The notes beneath the pieces were generated by a model. That model made no database searches. It saw only the letters and a list, made by a program, of their open reading frames with translations, and had not been told where the DNA came from. Below, piece by piece: positions 22,827-34,400 of a DNA stretch of 39,741 nt (the first letter of the stretch is position 1; each line of letters opens with the position of its first letter). The translations under genes were made by a program, and so were the position numbers. This DNA is from JACRBK01 sp964427955 (GTDB lineage: Bacteria > Chloroflexota > Anaerolineae > Aggregatilineales > Aggregatilineaceae): assembly GCA_964427955.1 (NCBI GenBank), contig CAYRWY010000011.1:1-39741 (forward strand), written 5' to 3'.

Positions 22827-24314
22827 TTATCGGGATCGCCCTCCAGCGATTCGCGCCTTGACCATTCCCTTCGCCGCCAAACCCGTCCGCCGCAGCGTGG
22901 GCGGCGCGAAAAAAGCCACCACCAGGGTGTACAGGCTTCCCGTCATCACGCCAACAGCCACCAAAACGCCCGCGTCACCCACGCCCCACCGCTGCCGCAG
23001 CAGCAGGATCGCCGCAGCGGCCCCTGCCGCAACCACTGTGCCCGCGCCCGCCGGGACGAGCGCTCGCAGCCATTCGCGCAGCGGTAGCCCCAGCAGGCCC
23101 AGCACCAGCCACCACGACGCCGGTTGCAGCAGGAGTCCGGTGAGCACGTAGAACAGCGCCACACCCGCGATCCCGGAATGCAGCCCGATCACGAAGGCCA
23201 CGATGTAGCACGGCACGCTGATCACTTCCAGCAGCAGGTGCAGATGCGGCTTGCCCAGCGCGCGGTAGACCGGCCCGTTGAACATCACCGTCGCCTCGCG
23301 CAGCCCGCCCAGCGCCAGAATTTGCGTCGGCAGTACGACCGGCGTCCAGCGCGCGCCCAGCCCCCACGGGATCAACACCGGCGCGGTGACCGCCAGCAGC
23401 GCCAGCACCGGGAACGCGAACAGCGTGGCGAGTTGTAGGCTTTCCAGGTAGACCGCGCGCAGCCGGGCCGGATCGTCCTGGCAGCGGGCGAAGACGGGAT
23501 ACAGCACCCCCGCGACGCCGCCCAGCACATCTCGCACCGGCCACGCCATGATACTGTACGCCAGCGCGTAGAAGCCGAGGGCCTCCGGTCCGAGCCGGTA
23601 GCCGACCAGTTGGTCGTCCGCGTTGCTGATCACGTAGCTCAGGATCGTGAACAGCGCCACGCTCGGCGCGAAGCTCCACAATCCGCGCAGGGCCGGGCGC
23701 TCCCACGTGCGCCCCGGCTGCCATCCGGCGGCCCGCCACACGAGCGCCGTCCCGACCAGGTTGACGGCGGTGATTTGCGCGATCAGGCTCCACGCCCCGC
23801 CGCCCGCCAGCGCCAGGGCCACCGCGCCGCTCCCGCCGATCACCATCCCGCCCAGCCGGGCCAGCGTCAGGGTGCGGAAGTCCATCCGGCGGTTGAGCAG
23901 GGCACGCGGCACGGTGCTGATCGCTCGCAGCATCGACGCCAGCGCCATCCCGATCAGCAGTGGTACCAGCCGCGCCTGGTCGAAGGTGTCGGCGGCCAGC
24001 GGTGCGAGGGCGATCACGACCAGCAGCGCCCCGCCCGCCAGGGCCATCACGCTCCAGAACGCCGCGTCGAGATCGCGTGCCTCCAGCCGCGCCCGTTGGA
24101 TCAGCGCGTCGTGGAAGCCCACCGGGATCACGTGTTCGATCAGCGCTTGCGCCAGGGTGGTAATCGCTACCAGTCCGAAGTCGCCCGGCGTGAGCAGGTG
24201 CGTCAGCGCCAGCGTGGTGATCCCGGCCAGCAGGTAGCGTCCCACGGCGCCCACCGCCGCCCAGCCCGCGCCGGTGATCGCCTGGGCGCGCGTCAGCGGC
24301 GTATCGACCGTCAT
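22827..24314 (-). CDS. Polysaccharide flippase (Wzx/MOP superfamily)
   Basis: The 495-residue protein is highly hydrophobic with about 12-14 membrane segments. Its opening pattern ('GAGWAAVGAVGRYL', 'LTHLLTPGDFGLVAI') and 'LGPEALGFYALAYSIMAWP' in the middle are typical of lipid-linked oligosaccharide flippases of the Wzx type. ATG at 24314 overlaps the stop of the upstream glycosyltransferase by four bases (ATGA). It would move lipid-linked glycans across the membrane, and the neighbouring glycosyltransferases fit that. Confidence 0.9.
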   Translation of the reverse strand: MTVDTPLTRAQAITGAGWAAVGAVGRYLLAGITTLALTHLLTPGDFGLVAITTLAQALIEHVIPVGFHDALIQRARLEARDLDAAFWSVMALAGGALLVVIALAPLAADTFDQARLVPLLIGMALASMLRAISTVPRALLNRRMDFRTLTLARLGGMVIGGSGAVALALAGGGAWSLIAQITAVNLVGTALVWRAAGWQPGRTWERPALRGLWSFAPSVALFTILSYVISNADDQLVGYRLGPEALGFYALAYSIMAWPVRDVLGGVAGVLYPVFARCQDDPARLRAVYLESLQLATLFAFPVLALLAVTAPVLIPWGLGARWTPVVLPTQILALGGLREATVMFNGPVYRALGKPHLHLLLEVISVPCYIVAFVIGLHSGIAGVALFYVLTGLLLQPASWWLVLGLLGLPLREWLRALVPAGAGTVVAAGAAAAILLLRQRWGVGDAGVLVAVGVMTGSLYTLVVAFFAPPTLRRTGLAAKGMVKARIAGGRSR

Positions 24315-25756
24315 GGCGCGGCCCTCAGCAGCACGACCTGAATCCCGCGAAACTGCCGGTGTTCGATCACCTGGTCCTGGCGCGCGTGCAGCCAGTCGTC
24401 CAGCGGCGCGAGGCCCGGCTCGAACGGATCGAATCCCGCCGTCGTCCGCGCGTGGGCACTGGTATGCGGATCGACCACGATCACCCACAGCCGCGCCGCC
24501 CGCACGTCCGCCACCTCGTCCAGGGTGGTGATCGGGCCAATCAGGTCCGGCGGGGCATACGCCGCCACCAGGTCCCGGCTTAATTCGCCGTCCACCAGGA
24601 TGCCGTCGCCGGGCTGCTGGCCCGCCCGCACGTAAGCGACCGCGCCGCGCCAGTCCAGCGCGTCATGCAGCGTCCACTGGGTTGTGCCCCCCGCCGTTAG
24701 GACGAGGATCGCCGCCGGAATCGCCCACCAGCGCGTGGCGGATCGCCAGCCGGTCAGGATCAGCAGGATCACGGCGGGCTGCACGACCAGGAAATAGCGA
24801 TCCAGGTACGCCGGTCTGAACTGCGAGAAGGCGAACAGTCCCAGGATCGGCAGCATCACCAGCGCCAGCCAGTACCGGTGAATTTCCGCCGGGGCAGGGG
24901 CGCTGCTTGCCGCGCCCTGGTACACGGCCAGCCCCAATCCTCCTGTCACGGCGGTCAGTCCGAACACGGTGAACGCGACCGGCATCCGGCTGGGGTAGCC
25001 CACGGCCAGATTCCAGACGGAATACAGCGGATCGAGCAGCGTCGGGCGCGGAATGCCGGGCACCGTGCCGCTGAGCAGCCCGCCTTCCGAGATCACGAGG
25101 ATCGCCGCCAGGGGCAGCACCCATAATACGAGCAGCAGTCCCGCCAGAATCTGCGTTTTCAGCCACGCGGCCCGGTCCTGGCGCGCCAGGACCGTGACCT
25201 GGGCCAGCGGCAGCGCCAGGCTGGCGTAGTGCGTCAGGTAGGCGCACGCACTGCTGATCACGAATCCCGCCCGGCGGGTGCGCCAGCCGCGCAGAAAGGT
25301 GTAGGAAGCCGCCAGGCTCAGCGCGATCAGGATCGGGTATGGGCGCGCGGCCCGCGAGAATGCGAGGTGCAGTGGATTGATCGCCAGTAGTGCCCCGGCC
25401 CACAGCGCCAGCCGCTTATCCCGGTACAGGCGGGCGGTGATCCCGATCAGCAGCGCGATGTCGATCACGCCTCCCAGCGCCGAAGGGAAGCGCAGCGCGA
25501 AATCGGTATCCGTGGGGAACCACCGCAGCGCGAAGAAATAGAGCGGCAGCTCGCTGCCCGATCCGGCCACCCAGCCCCAGGTGTCTTTGAACGAGGCTTG
25601 CGCCCACTGCCGCGTCGCCATCTCGTCGATGGAGAGGCCCGCGTCGCCCAGTCTCCAGGTCCGCAGCGCGAACGCGGCCAGCAGGATCAGCAGCGCGGCC
25701 CACGTGAAATGCTGCGTCTCTTTGCGCTGCCCGGATCGTGTTGGGTGTTGATGCAA
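24311..25756 (-). CDS. Membrane glycosyltransferase of the GT-C (GT39/ArnT-like) type
   Basis: The protein has about 481 residues and some 10-11 membrane helices. Soon after the first helix comes 'LGDAGLSIDEMATRQWA', with the acidic pair of the first external loop that is conserved in lipid-phosphosugar-dependent GT-C enzymes. The C-terminal 120 residues form a soluble domain. I choose a TTG start at 25756: AGGGGG lies 9 nt upstream, the translation then begins MHQHP just before the first helix, and a TATAAT box at 25803-25808 would sit inside the longer reading frame from 25846. The longer start cannot be excluded. It is the first gene of the pair with the flippase. Confidence 0.8.
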   Translation of the reverse strand: MHQHPTRSGQRKETQHFTWAALLILLAAFALRTWRLGDAGLSIDEMATRQWAQASFKDTWGWVAGSGSELPLYFFALRWFPTDTDFALRFPSALGGVIDIALLIGITARLYRDKRLALWAGALLAINPLHLAFSRAARPYPILIALSLAASYTFLRGWRTRRAGFVISSACAYLTHYASLALPLAQVTVLARQDRAAWLKTQILAGLLLVLWVLPLAAILVISEGGLLSGTVPGIPRPTLLDPLYSVWNLAVGYPSRMPVAFTVFGLTAVTGGLGLAVYQGAASSAPAPAEIHRYWLALVMLPILGLFAFSQFRPAYLDRYFLVVQPAVILLILTGWRSATRWWAIPAAILVLTAGGTTQWTLHDALDWRGAVAYVRAGQQPGDGILVDGELSRDLVAAYAPPDLIGPITTLDEVADVRAARLWVIVVDPHTSAHARTTAGFDPFEPGLAPLDDWLHARQDQVIEHRQFRGIQVVLLRAAP

Positions 25757-25802
25757 TGCTCTTTTCCCCCTCGCCTGCTTCTGGCACGCCTCCGATGATA
25801 GG

Positions 25803-25808
25803 ATTATA
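25803..25808 (-). promoter_or_regulatory. -10 box of the GT-C/flippase operon
   Basis: A perfect TATAAT on the minus strand lies 46 nt before the proposed TTG start. No good -35 sequence is seen. Confidence 0.4.
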
Positions 25809-25900
25809 AAGAGGCGTATGCAAATCGGAGGGCATGAAGCGTGCATGATCGCCGCTCACCGCGTATAAATGGGAGGGTGAGTCAGGTAGGGGGATTGCTG

Positions 25901-27082
25901 GTGTACGATGTCGTGATGCTGGTGCTCAACGACGTGTCGTTCGACGGTCGCGTCCGGAACGAAGCCGCGGCGCTGGCCGGTGCCGGATGGCGCGTGCTCG
26001 TCGTCGGGACGCAGCGTGCGACCGGCCCGCTGCCCGACCGTGAGCGCCGGGCGGGCTTCGACCTATGGCGGGTGCGCTATGGCCGTTTCGGGGCGGGGCT
26101 GTGGCGTCCCTGGCGCTGGCTGCGCCACGTGATCCAGGCCGCGCAGCTCTTCCGCACCCTGATCCCGCTGCGCGCGCGCGCCTACCATGCCCACGATTTC
26201 CCTGCGCTGATCCTGCTCTCTCTCGTGCGCGCGCTCCACCGGGATCGCGCCGCGTTGATCTACGATGCCCACGAGTTATATCTCTTCCAGCCGCGCTACA
26301 CCTCGCGCCCGGCGCGGGCCTGGCACCGTCTGACTCTGCCGCTGTTCATGCGCCTCGAAGGCTGGCTCGCCCGTCGCGCTGATGGCGTCCTGGCGCTGGC
26401 GGAGGGGCGTGCCCGGCTGCTGGCGCGCTGGTATCGCCTGCCGCGCCCGTTGGTGATTCTGAACGCCGTCGATCCGGTGTCCGATGACACGCCTGCGCCG
26501 GTCGATCTGCGGGCCGTGGCCGGTCCGGGACGCCGGATCGTCGTCCACACCGGCGACATCGTCACCCGCTGGCACGCGCTGCTCGAACTGGTGCAGGCCG
26601 TCGCGCTGCTGCCGGATGACGTGGCCCTGGTTTTCCTGGGGCAGGGGCCGGATGCCGCCGAGGTACAGCGGTTGGCAGAAACTCTGCATATCGCGCATCG
26701 GATGCACCTCGTGCCGCCCGTCGCGCCGGATCAGGTCGCGGCGGTCATCCGTCCCGCTGCCGCTGCCGCCATCGTGATGCGCTCGCCGTCGTGGAATATC
26801 CGCGCGACGCTGCCGAACAAGCTGTTCGAGGCGGTTGGCGCGGGCGTCCCGGTCGTGGCCTCGGATCAGTTCACTCTGCGCCGGATGGTGCGCCGTTACG
26901 ACCTGGGCGTCTGCTGCCATCCGTCCGACCCGCGCCAGATCGCGGCGGCCCTGCGCACCGTGCTCGACGAGGGCGAGACCCGCCGCGCGCGCGTCCGGGT
27001 GGCGCAGTCCGTGCTCAACCGTCAGTCCGAAGCGGACAAGCTGTGCGCCTGGTATGCCACGTTGTTGGGGGAGCGATCCTGA
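25901..27082 (+). CDS. Glycosyltransferase family 4-like protein
   Basis: The protein has about 393 residues and the GT-B fold pattern: 'MLVLNDVSFDGRVRNEAAALA' in the N-domain (given here as LNDVSFDGRV), 'AYHAHDFPALILL', 'LIYDAHELYLF', and in the C-domain 'IVVHTGDIV' and 'LFEAVGAGVPVVASD', with the Glu that holds the donor phosphates. The best start is GTG at 25901, 7 nt after AGGGGG; ATG at 25916 and GTG at 25841 are alternatives. It is followed after 2 nt by a second GT4 gene. The two are transcribed away from the GT-C/flippase pair. Donor and acceptor sugars are unknown. Confidence 0.87.
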   Translation: MYDVVMLVLNDVSFDGRVRNEAAALAGAGWRVLVVGTQRATGPLPDRERRAGFDLWRVRYGRFGAGLWRPWRWLRHVIQAAQLFRTLIPLRARAYHAHDFPALILLSLVRALHRDRAALIYDAHELYLFQPRYTSRPARAWHRLTLPLFMRLEGWLARRADGVLALAEGRARLLARWYRLPRPLVILNAVDPVSDDTPAPVDLRAVAGPGRRIVVHTGDIVTRWHALLELVQAVALLPDDVALVFLGQGPDAAEVQRLAETLHIAHRMHLVPPVAPDQVAAVIRPAAAAAIVMRSPSWNIRATLPNKLFEAVGAGVPVVASDQFTLRRMVRRYDLGVCCHPSDPRQIAAALRTVLDEGETRRARVRVAQSVLNRQSEADKLCAWYATLLGERS

Positions 27083-27084
27083 CG

Positions 27085-28245
27085 ATGCCACTTCCGCAGC
27101 GTGTCGCCATGTTGATCACGAGCGGCTGTGCGCCCGATGTGCGCGTCGAAAAAGAAGCGCACACCCTGGCGCTGGCAGGCTGCCGGGTCCAGGTCATTGC
27201 CTGGGACCGGGCGGGCACGCTGCCCCCGCAGTCGGTCGAGCGGATAGGGGAGTCCGGACTCATCGCCATCACCCGTCTGTCCATCCCGGCGGGCTACCGC
27301 ACCGGGCGGCAACTGCTGCGCCATCTCCCGGTGTTCTGGGGGCGGGCCTGGCACGAGCTGCGGCGCTTTCGTCCCCAGGTGGTCCACGCGCATGATCTGG
27401 ATACGCTGCCGCTGGCCTATCTGTATGGCCGCTGGAGCGGGGCGCGCGTGGTCTACGATGCCCGCGAATATTACCCCGGCATGGTGCGCGACAGCGTTGG
27501 TGCCTCTCTGGCCGGGCTGCTCGAAACCCTGGATCGTGGGCTGGTTCCCCGGACTGATGCCGTGCTCACCGTGGGCGAGCGGCTGGCGGCGCGGCTGCGC
27601 GGCCTGGGTGGACGAGTCTGGATCGTCCACAACAGCCAACCACTGCCGGACCCGGACCGGATCGCCCGCGAGGGAGCCGCCTTTCGCCGTGCCCTGGGCG
27701 TGCCGGACGGGGCGCTGCTGGTGGTGTACGTCGGCTATCTGACCGCCGACCGGATGTTAGCGCCAGTTTTGGAGGCCGTCCCCCGGCTGGATCAGGTCTG
27801 GTTCGCCGTGGGCGGGACCGGACCGCTGCTCGATCAGGTCCAGGCGACGGCGGCGCGGTGCGACCGGATCAAGCCGCTGGGCTGGGTTCCGCTCGATCAG
27901 GTGCAGGTGGCGGTCGCCGCAGCGGACGTCGTGTACTACGGGCTGGACGGGCGCAACGCCAACAGCTTCTATTTCATGCCGAACCTGGCGTTTTTCGCGC
28001 TGGCGGCTGGCCGTCCGCTGCTCGTGACGCCCGTCGGCGAGATCGCCGAGCTGGTCGCCCGCGAAGGCTGCGGTTTGGTGCTCGACGCGGCGAGTGCCGG
28101 CGCGGCAGAACGGGCGCTCAAACAGTTGTGCGATTCTGCAACTCGTGCTACTTTAGCGAGTCATGCGGGTATCATCGGCACATCCTGTTATAACTGGTCC
28201 CATGCCGCGCAGCAGTTGCTGGAAGCTTATTGCCAGCTTGGGTGA
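27085..28245 (+). CDS. Glycosyltransferase family 4-like protein
   Basis: The 386-residue protein opens with 'RVAMLITSGCAPDVRVEKEA', the same N-terminal pattern as its neighbour, and has 'VVHAHDLDTLPLAYL', 'VVYDAREYYPGM' and a C-domain with 'VGGTGPLLDQV' and 'PLLVTPVGEIAELV'. It is probably a paralogue of the preceding enzyme, acting on the same glycan. It starts 2 nt after the previous stop, with GGGGGAG upstream. The last 40 codons are more AT-rich than the rest. The downstream giant surface gene follows after 162 nt. Confidence 0.88.
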   Translation: MPLPQRVAMLITSGCAPDVRVEKEAHTLALAGCRVQVIAWDRAGTLPPQSVERIGESGLIAITRLSIPAGYRTGRQLLRHLPVFWGRAWHELRRFRPQVVHAHDLDTLPLAYLYGRWSGARVVYDAREYYPGMVRDSVGASLAGLLETLDRGLVPRTDAVLTVGERLAARLRGLGGRVWIVHNSQPLPDPDRIAREGAAFRRALGVPDGALLVVYVGYLTADRMLAPVLEAVPRLDQVWFAVGGTGPLLDQVQATAARCDRIKPLGWVPLDQVQVAVAAADVVYYGLDGRNANSFYFMPNLAFFALAAGRPLLVTPVGEIAELVAREGCGLVLDAASAGAAERALKQLCDSATRATLASHAGIIGTSCYNWSHAAQQLLEAYCQLG

Positions 28246-28407
28246 TGTCAGAAATTGTCAATAAGCGTGCGTATTTCGCAGCAATCCCTTAGGGTAACGA
28301 TCTGGTTGTGGTAACCTTAATCTAGGGTTGATAGGTTGAGCGTGACTTTCATCGGTGCACCTGTGAGGTGTGCTGCCCGTTATTTTTTATATGTAGGAGA
28401 ACGCCAC

Positions 28408-31400
28408 ATGCTCAAAAAAGCTGTGCCCTGGTTCCGTGTATTATTCGTCATCACGGCCTTATTGATCAGTCAGGTGCAGGCAGCGGCGAGCGCCGGTGTC
28501 TCGCCTGAACCTACCGGAAGTTCCGGTGGTGCTCCTTCCAACTCGGAGGTCACCTCCGCGCGCCTTCTCCCTGGGATGTCACGGGATGACTGCAAGATTT
28601 ACATCAATACCTTCCTGTTGGCCGCTCCTTTTGCGGGCCCCCCCGTGGCGGGAACGCTGAACTATGGCGCCACGGTCTCGAACACCACCACGTCACCCTA
28701 CGTGGAGAAGAAAGCCGGGGATGTGACGGAATGGCTGGTCGTGATCGAAAACTCGACCGACGCCGACGGCTGCGACCTCACGGGTGCCGAAGAACTTACG
28801 CAGGCGGCGGCGGAGTTGCAGTTCTTCGACGGCGCGACCGCGATCGCCACGCTGCCCGTGACCCTCAACACGACCACCCTGACCAACGATGGCGATCTGG
28901 CCTGGGGCACGGTGTCCTTCACCATCCCCAACAACCTGACCAGCAGTACCCTGTTGGTCACGACGACGGCGGCGACCGAGGCGGTCAACAATCCCGCGGC
29001 GGGTGTGGCGCCCAACGATGTGGTGGACTTCGACCTTGACCGTGTCGCCATCGTGGGTCCGGGGTTCAGCATCGTGTCGTTTACGCCCAGTGTGGATCAG
29101 GCTGGTCCCGGTGAACTGGTGGACTTCACGCTGGTGATCCAGAACACCCGGCCCGGCGTTACCATCACCGGGGTGAGCATCGCGTCCGACTACGCGCCTT
29201 TCGCTGCGTATTGCACCAACTATCCCAGTTTTTCAGGCTCGTGGACGCCGGTCGGGGGAGGGACGCCTATCGCCAACCTGGCTCCCGCGACGCAGGCCCA
29301 ATGCGTGATCACCGGGGTGCCTATTCCCAGCAGCCCGCCGCCCGACAGCTACGCGTTGACCGCCGACGTCACGGTGACCAACGGGGACTCCAGCCTCGAT
29401 GTGACGCAGCATACCGTCAGCGACGCGGTGGACGTCAAGCTGCCGTCCGTCGCCGTCGCCAAGACCATTACGTCCATCCGGCGCGGCTCGACGCAGATCT
29501 ATCCCGCCGATCCGCCGCCTCCCGCGACCGCTGGTGACGTCATTACCTACGGCATCACCGTCACGAATAACGGCGATGTCACGCTGCAAGACCTCTGGAT
29601 CGTGGACAGCCTGACCGGCCCGGTCTTTTTGTCGCCCGGCCAGACGCTGGACCCCGGCGCCCAGTTCGCGCTCACGGCAACCCATGTCGTCCAGCAGGAC
29701 AGCCCGGACCCGTTGGTCAATATGGTCACGGTCACGGCGCGCGGCGTGGGCTTCTCTGAAACCATCACGGCCAACGCCTCGGCCTCTTACGACATTCTGG
29801 ACTCGGCCCTGAGCGTCAATCTGACCGTGGTCGATCCGGTTTCGGGCGATCCCGTCTTTGTCGTCAATCCCGGCGACGTCGTGCGCTACCGCCTGGCCCT
29901 CCGCAACGAAGGGTCCACCGTGATTTCCAACCTGACCTACATCACGCTGGCGCTGCCGCTGCGTACGGTCGGTACCCCGCCCTCCATCGTGCCAGATTCT
30001 CTGCCGGTGCCGTCCGGGCCAGGCGATCAGCTCGTCCTCACCTGGGATTACACCATCCAGCCAGCCGACCTTGATCCCCTGGTCAGCACGGTGCGCGTCC
30101 GTGGGACCGGCGTCGGCGGGATGCTGATCTACGGGCAGTCTCAAGCCTCGCTCGACATCTCCAACCCGGCCATTGGCGTCGAAGCCCTCATCACCGAGCC
30201 GGATACCGATACGGTGCTGCGCGGCGCGACGGTAGTCTACCAGGTCACGGCCACCAACAAGGGCGGCAGCCCGATCTGCAACGTCAAAGTGAAGCAGATC
30301 CGCCGCGATCCGGATACGGGCCGCGAGACGGTCCTGATGGCCGAACTCCCCTTCAATTTCCCGTCAGGCACCGGGCAGTTGGCGGCGGGCGAGAGCGTCG
30401 TCACCAACGTGTCCTATCTCGTCACCAGCGAGGATAAAGACCCGCTGGACATGATCTTCGAGATGACCGCGACCGACGCCTGCCCGACCGGCAGTGTATT
30501 GACCGATCGGACGACGCGCGTGCTTGACGTGTCGGACGCCCAGGTCAACGCCGATCTGGTGGCGGACGTAGGGGTAGACGGCATCGTTCAGATCGGCGAA
30601 GCGATTGTCTTCACCTTCGTCGCTGAAAATGTCGGCGCTGTGACCCTGGATAACCTGACGGCGACCTACTGCATTTATCATGGCTCGTCGCCGACCAGCA
30701 CCTGTAATCTGGCGTTCGACCCGGACAAGCAGTTGGCACCCACCGCGATCGGCTCGTTCGATGAGACGACCGGTGGTTTCACGTACACCATCCTGGCCGC
30801 CGATGCCGAGGCCGTCCCCTTCGTCGCCGAAGTGACGATGTTGGGTACGGACAACAAGGGCAAGGTCGTTTCGATCAAGGCCGCGACTACCGTCACGATT
30901 GCCACCGACAAAGTGCTGTTCGAGCTGAGCGGCCCTGAATCGGCGGTGATCGGCGATCTGATCACCTTCAACTACACCGTGACCAACAATTCAGGGGTTG
31001 ACCTGACCGAGGTGAGGATTTACAACCTGTTGGAGCAGGATGCGCTCGATCCCACCGGTTTCTTACAGGTAGACGTCTGTGATGATATTCCGCCTACCGG
31101 CGTCAATTCCTGCACCGGGAGTTTCGACTATCGCATCAAGCCCAACCAGGGGATCTCGGGCGACGTGCTCACGATGGTGGCCCGCGTCATGGCCGGGAGT
31201 GCGGGTGGCCCGCTGATGTCCAATGCCACGGCGACGGTCAATCTGATCCCGATCCTCCTGGTCGAAAAGGTGGGCGACGCGACGGCGGTGGCGGGCGAAA
31301 CCGTCCACTATACGATCACCATCACCAACCAATCGGCCAGCCAGAACGTGAACATCACGCAGTACGACGACGCGATCTTCGACCAGTACAGCATCGCGCA

Positions 31401-34400
31401 TGGCGACGCCGAGTTCGCGCCCTGGCCGAACGATCCCGACACCGGCACGGCCACGCCGGGGATTTTGCCCTGGGGTACATCCGTCAGCGGCAATTTCACC
31501 ATTCCCGATCCGCCGGGGGTCGATCCGCTGCCCGATCCGCTGGTGAACACCTTCACCGTGACCGGCACGCGAGAATACGACGGGGCCAATGTCTCGGCCT
31601 TTGGCACGCATACCCTGGACATCGCCTGTCCCATCGCGTTCAACTGGGTCGTCACCAACCTCGAACCGCCCGGCGACGCGGACGACGTGTTGGGCGAAAT
31701 GCTGCGGTGGCAGATCAGCCTGACCAACGTCAGCGGCGGTCCCATCGACAACATCACCGTGACCGAGCAGTTACACTGGCTGGGCGCGGGCGTGCCCAAT
31801 GCCGAAATCACCTGGCCTGGTTCCCCCGGTCACCTGAATTCCGGCCAGTCCGCCACGCTGAATTCGTTCGATATCCAGATCACCAGCAATTACTACACCT
31901 ATGCCGAATTCGACACTATCAACGACGTCGTGTTGGCGAGTTTCTCGGCGGTCGCGGGCGTGTCGAGCTGCGGTGAAGCGCACGACTACTTCATCTACAG
32001 CCCGATTGGTGTCGCCAAGCTCCCCGATCCGCTCATCGCGTTCACGGGCGAGACGGTAGACTATGCGCTCTTCGTGTACAACGTGACCGAGGCGGACGAC
32101 GGGATCTACAGTCGTTACTACGTCACCACGACCGACACCCTGCTTGAGCCGAAGCCTATGCCGATGCCCTACGAGGGGGCCGACGCCGTGTCGGGTTGGA
32201 TCGAGCCGGAACAGATCGTCCAGAAGGTGGTCTCGCGTGAGGTGTTGCCCGACGATCCCGACGAACTGGTCAACACGATTACCGCCGAGTTCCCCGATCC
32301 GGCAAACCCGGATTTCCGCCTGTTTACCTGGGCCACGGCGACCGTCATCACGAGCAATCCGCTCCAGGTGACCAAGACGCCTAGCGCCTCGACGGCGGTG
32401 GCGGGCACGCGCATTACCTACGACTATACGATCACCAACACCAGCCCCTATTCGATCACCGACATCACGATGGTCGATACGCTGATCGGTGATCTCCTGC
32501 CCGGCGGCACGATCAACCTCGATCCGGGGATGAGCAACACCGATCTGGTCGATGTGCCCTACGACATCAAGCTGAACGATCCCGATCCGCTGGTGAACAC
32601 GGTGACGGCGACCGGCAAGATCCATTTGCCCGATGGCTCCATCCGCGATCTCACGACGGCGGTGACGGCGCAGGTTGATTTGCAGGACACCGACATCGAA
32701 TTGGTCAAATCGGCCCGGCTGGATGATGGCACCGGGAACCCCGACGGCCCGCTTCAGGACCTCTTCCCGGCCAGTAAGCCGGATGGTGTGCCCGAAGTCG
32801 CCTCCGGGACGAAGATCCACTACTGCTTCTCGATCACCAACACCAATCCCGGCACCTCGACCTACGTGGACGACATCGTCGTGCAGGACGCCCTCTTCCC
32901 TGGGTTTCTGCAAGCGCCGTTCCAGGATGCCGTGATCGACAAGTACGACCACGACGCCGAGCCTGCTCGCCTGTATGGCGGCGAGTCGGTGGAGTTCTGC
33001 TATGGGCCGGTGGCGGTCAGCCAGGCGATGGGCGACCCGCTCAACAACCTGGTCTACCTCAACGGCACCTCGTCGTCCGGGATTCCGCTGTACTCCGAAG
33101 ACGAGTACGAAATCGACATCCGGGGCACCGACATCCTGATCACCAAATTGCCGTCGCAGCCGTTGGCCTATGTCGGTGAGAACCTGATCTACACCATCAT
33201 GATCCAGAACACGAACGCGTCACTGCCTATCCAGATCACCGAAGTGACGGATACGTTCGAGGGCGGTGCGCCGTTCCCGCTGCCGCTGGACCAGTTCGAC
33301 TGGTTGGAGAGCGCCTACCCCGGGACGCCCGTCGGCATCCTGGGGGCAGGGGGCCACGCCACGCTGGATCTGCCCTACACCGTGCGCAACACCGATCCTG
33401 ACCCGCTGCGCAACGTGGCGACGGTGACTGGCAAGCTCGACGAATCGCCGCTGCCCGAGTCGGAATGGAAGGCGGTCGAAGACAGCACCAGCGCGACGGT
33501 GGCCATCACGGCGACCCAACTGCTGGTCCGCAAGACGGCTGCGCCCATCATCTCCAATCCCAGCGAGAACCAGTGCGGCACGACCGGCCATCCTGACTGC
33601 CGGACGGTCCACTATACCATCACGATCACCAACGTCGGCTCGACCAACGTGAAAGGGATCATCGCCGTCGATCACCATTGGGATACGATGACCGGTGACT
33701 ACGTGGACGTGCTGTACGACTCGGTTGGGCCTGGTGGGCTGACCAAGAATGAGCTGGCCCCGTCGCAGAGTGCCTTCATCGTCTACGACCTGCCGATGCC
33801 GACCAAAGAGCAGTTGTCCGCGCATCCCGAACTCGATCCGTACGTGAACGAGGTCACGGTTTACGGCGTGGTCTTCGACGAGTACGGCAACCCGATCCTG
33901 ATGCCGAATCCCGACCCGGACGATCCCTACGACGACACCATGACCATCAAGACCTCGGTGCAGGCGTCGGTGGACATCCTCCAGCCCTACGTGCGCATCG
34001 TGAAATCGCCGGTCACCCTGGCCGCGGCGCCGGGTCAGACCGTCACCTACAACATCATCATCACCGGCGCGGGCGACCAGACGCTCGATCACCTCGTCTT
34101 CACCGACGTGACCGAGTCCCAGTCGGTGGACCTGGACGCGAACTGCCCGAACGTCGATGTGGCGATCTGCCCCTTCGTCTATGGCCCTGAGCCGGTAGCC
34201 GACTACGACAGCAACCCCGCCACGGCTGATACGCCGAACCCGAAAGAGGGCCAGCCCTATGACGAGACGTCCGGTCTGGCGCAGAATGAAACCCTGCGCG
34301 GCACGATCACCGTCCAGGTGCCCGACGACTGGACCGGCAGCGAGTTCCTGAACGTGGCGGAAATCACCGGCCAGACCAAGGCTGATGCGACTGCCGTCCA

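Noticed and set aside
28260..28407. Possible riboswitch or leader before the giant gene
   Set aside because: There are two GGTAAC repeats and a weak hairpin, but they match no riboswitch that I know and the hairpin is short.
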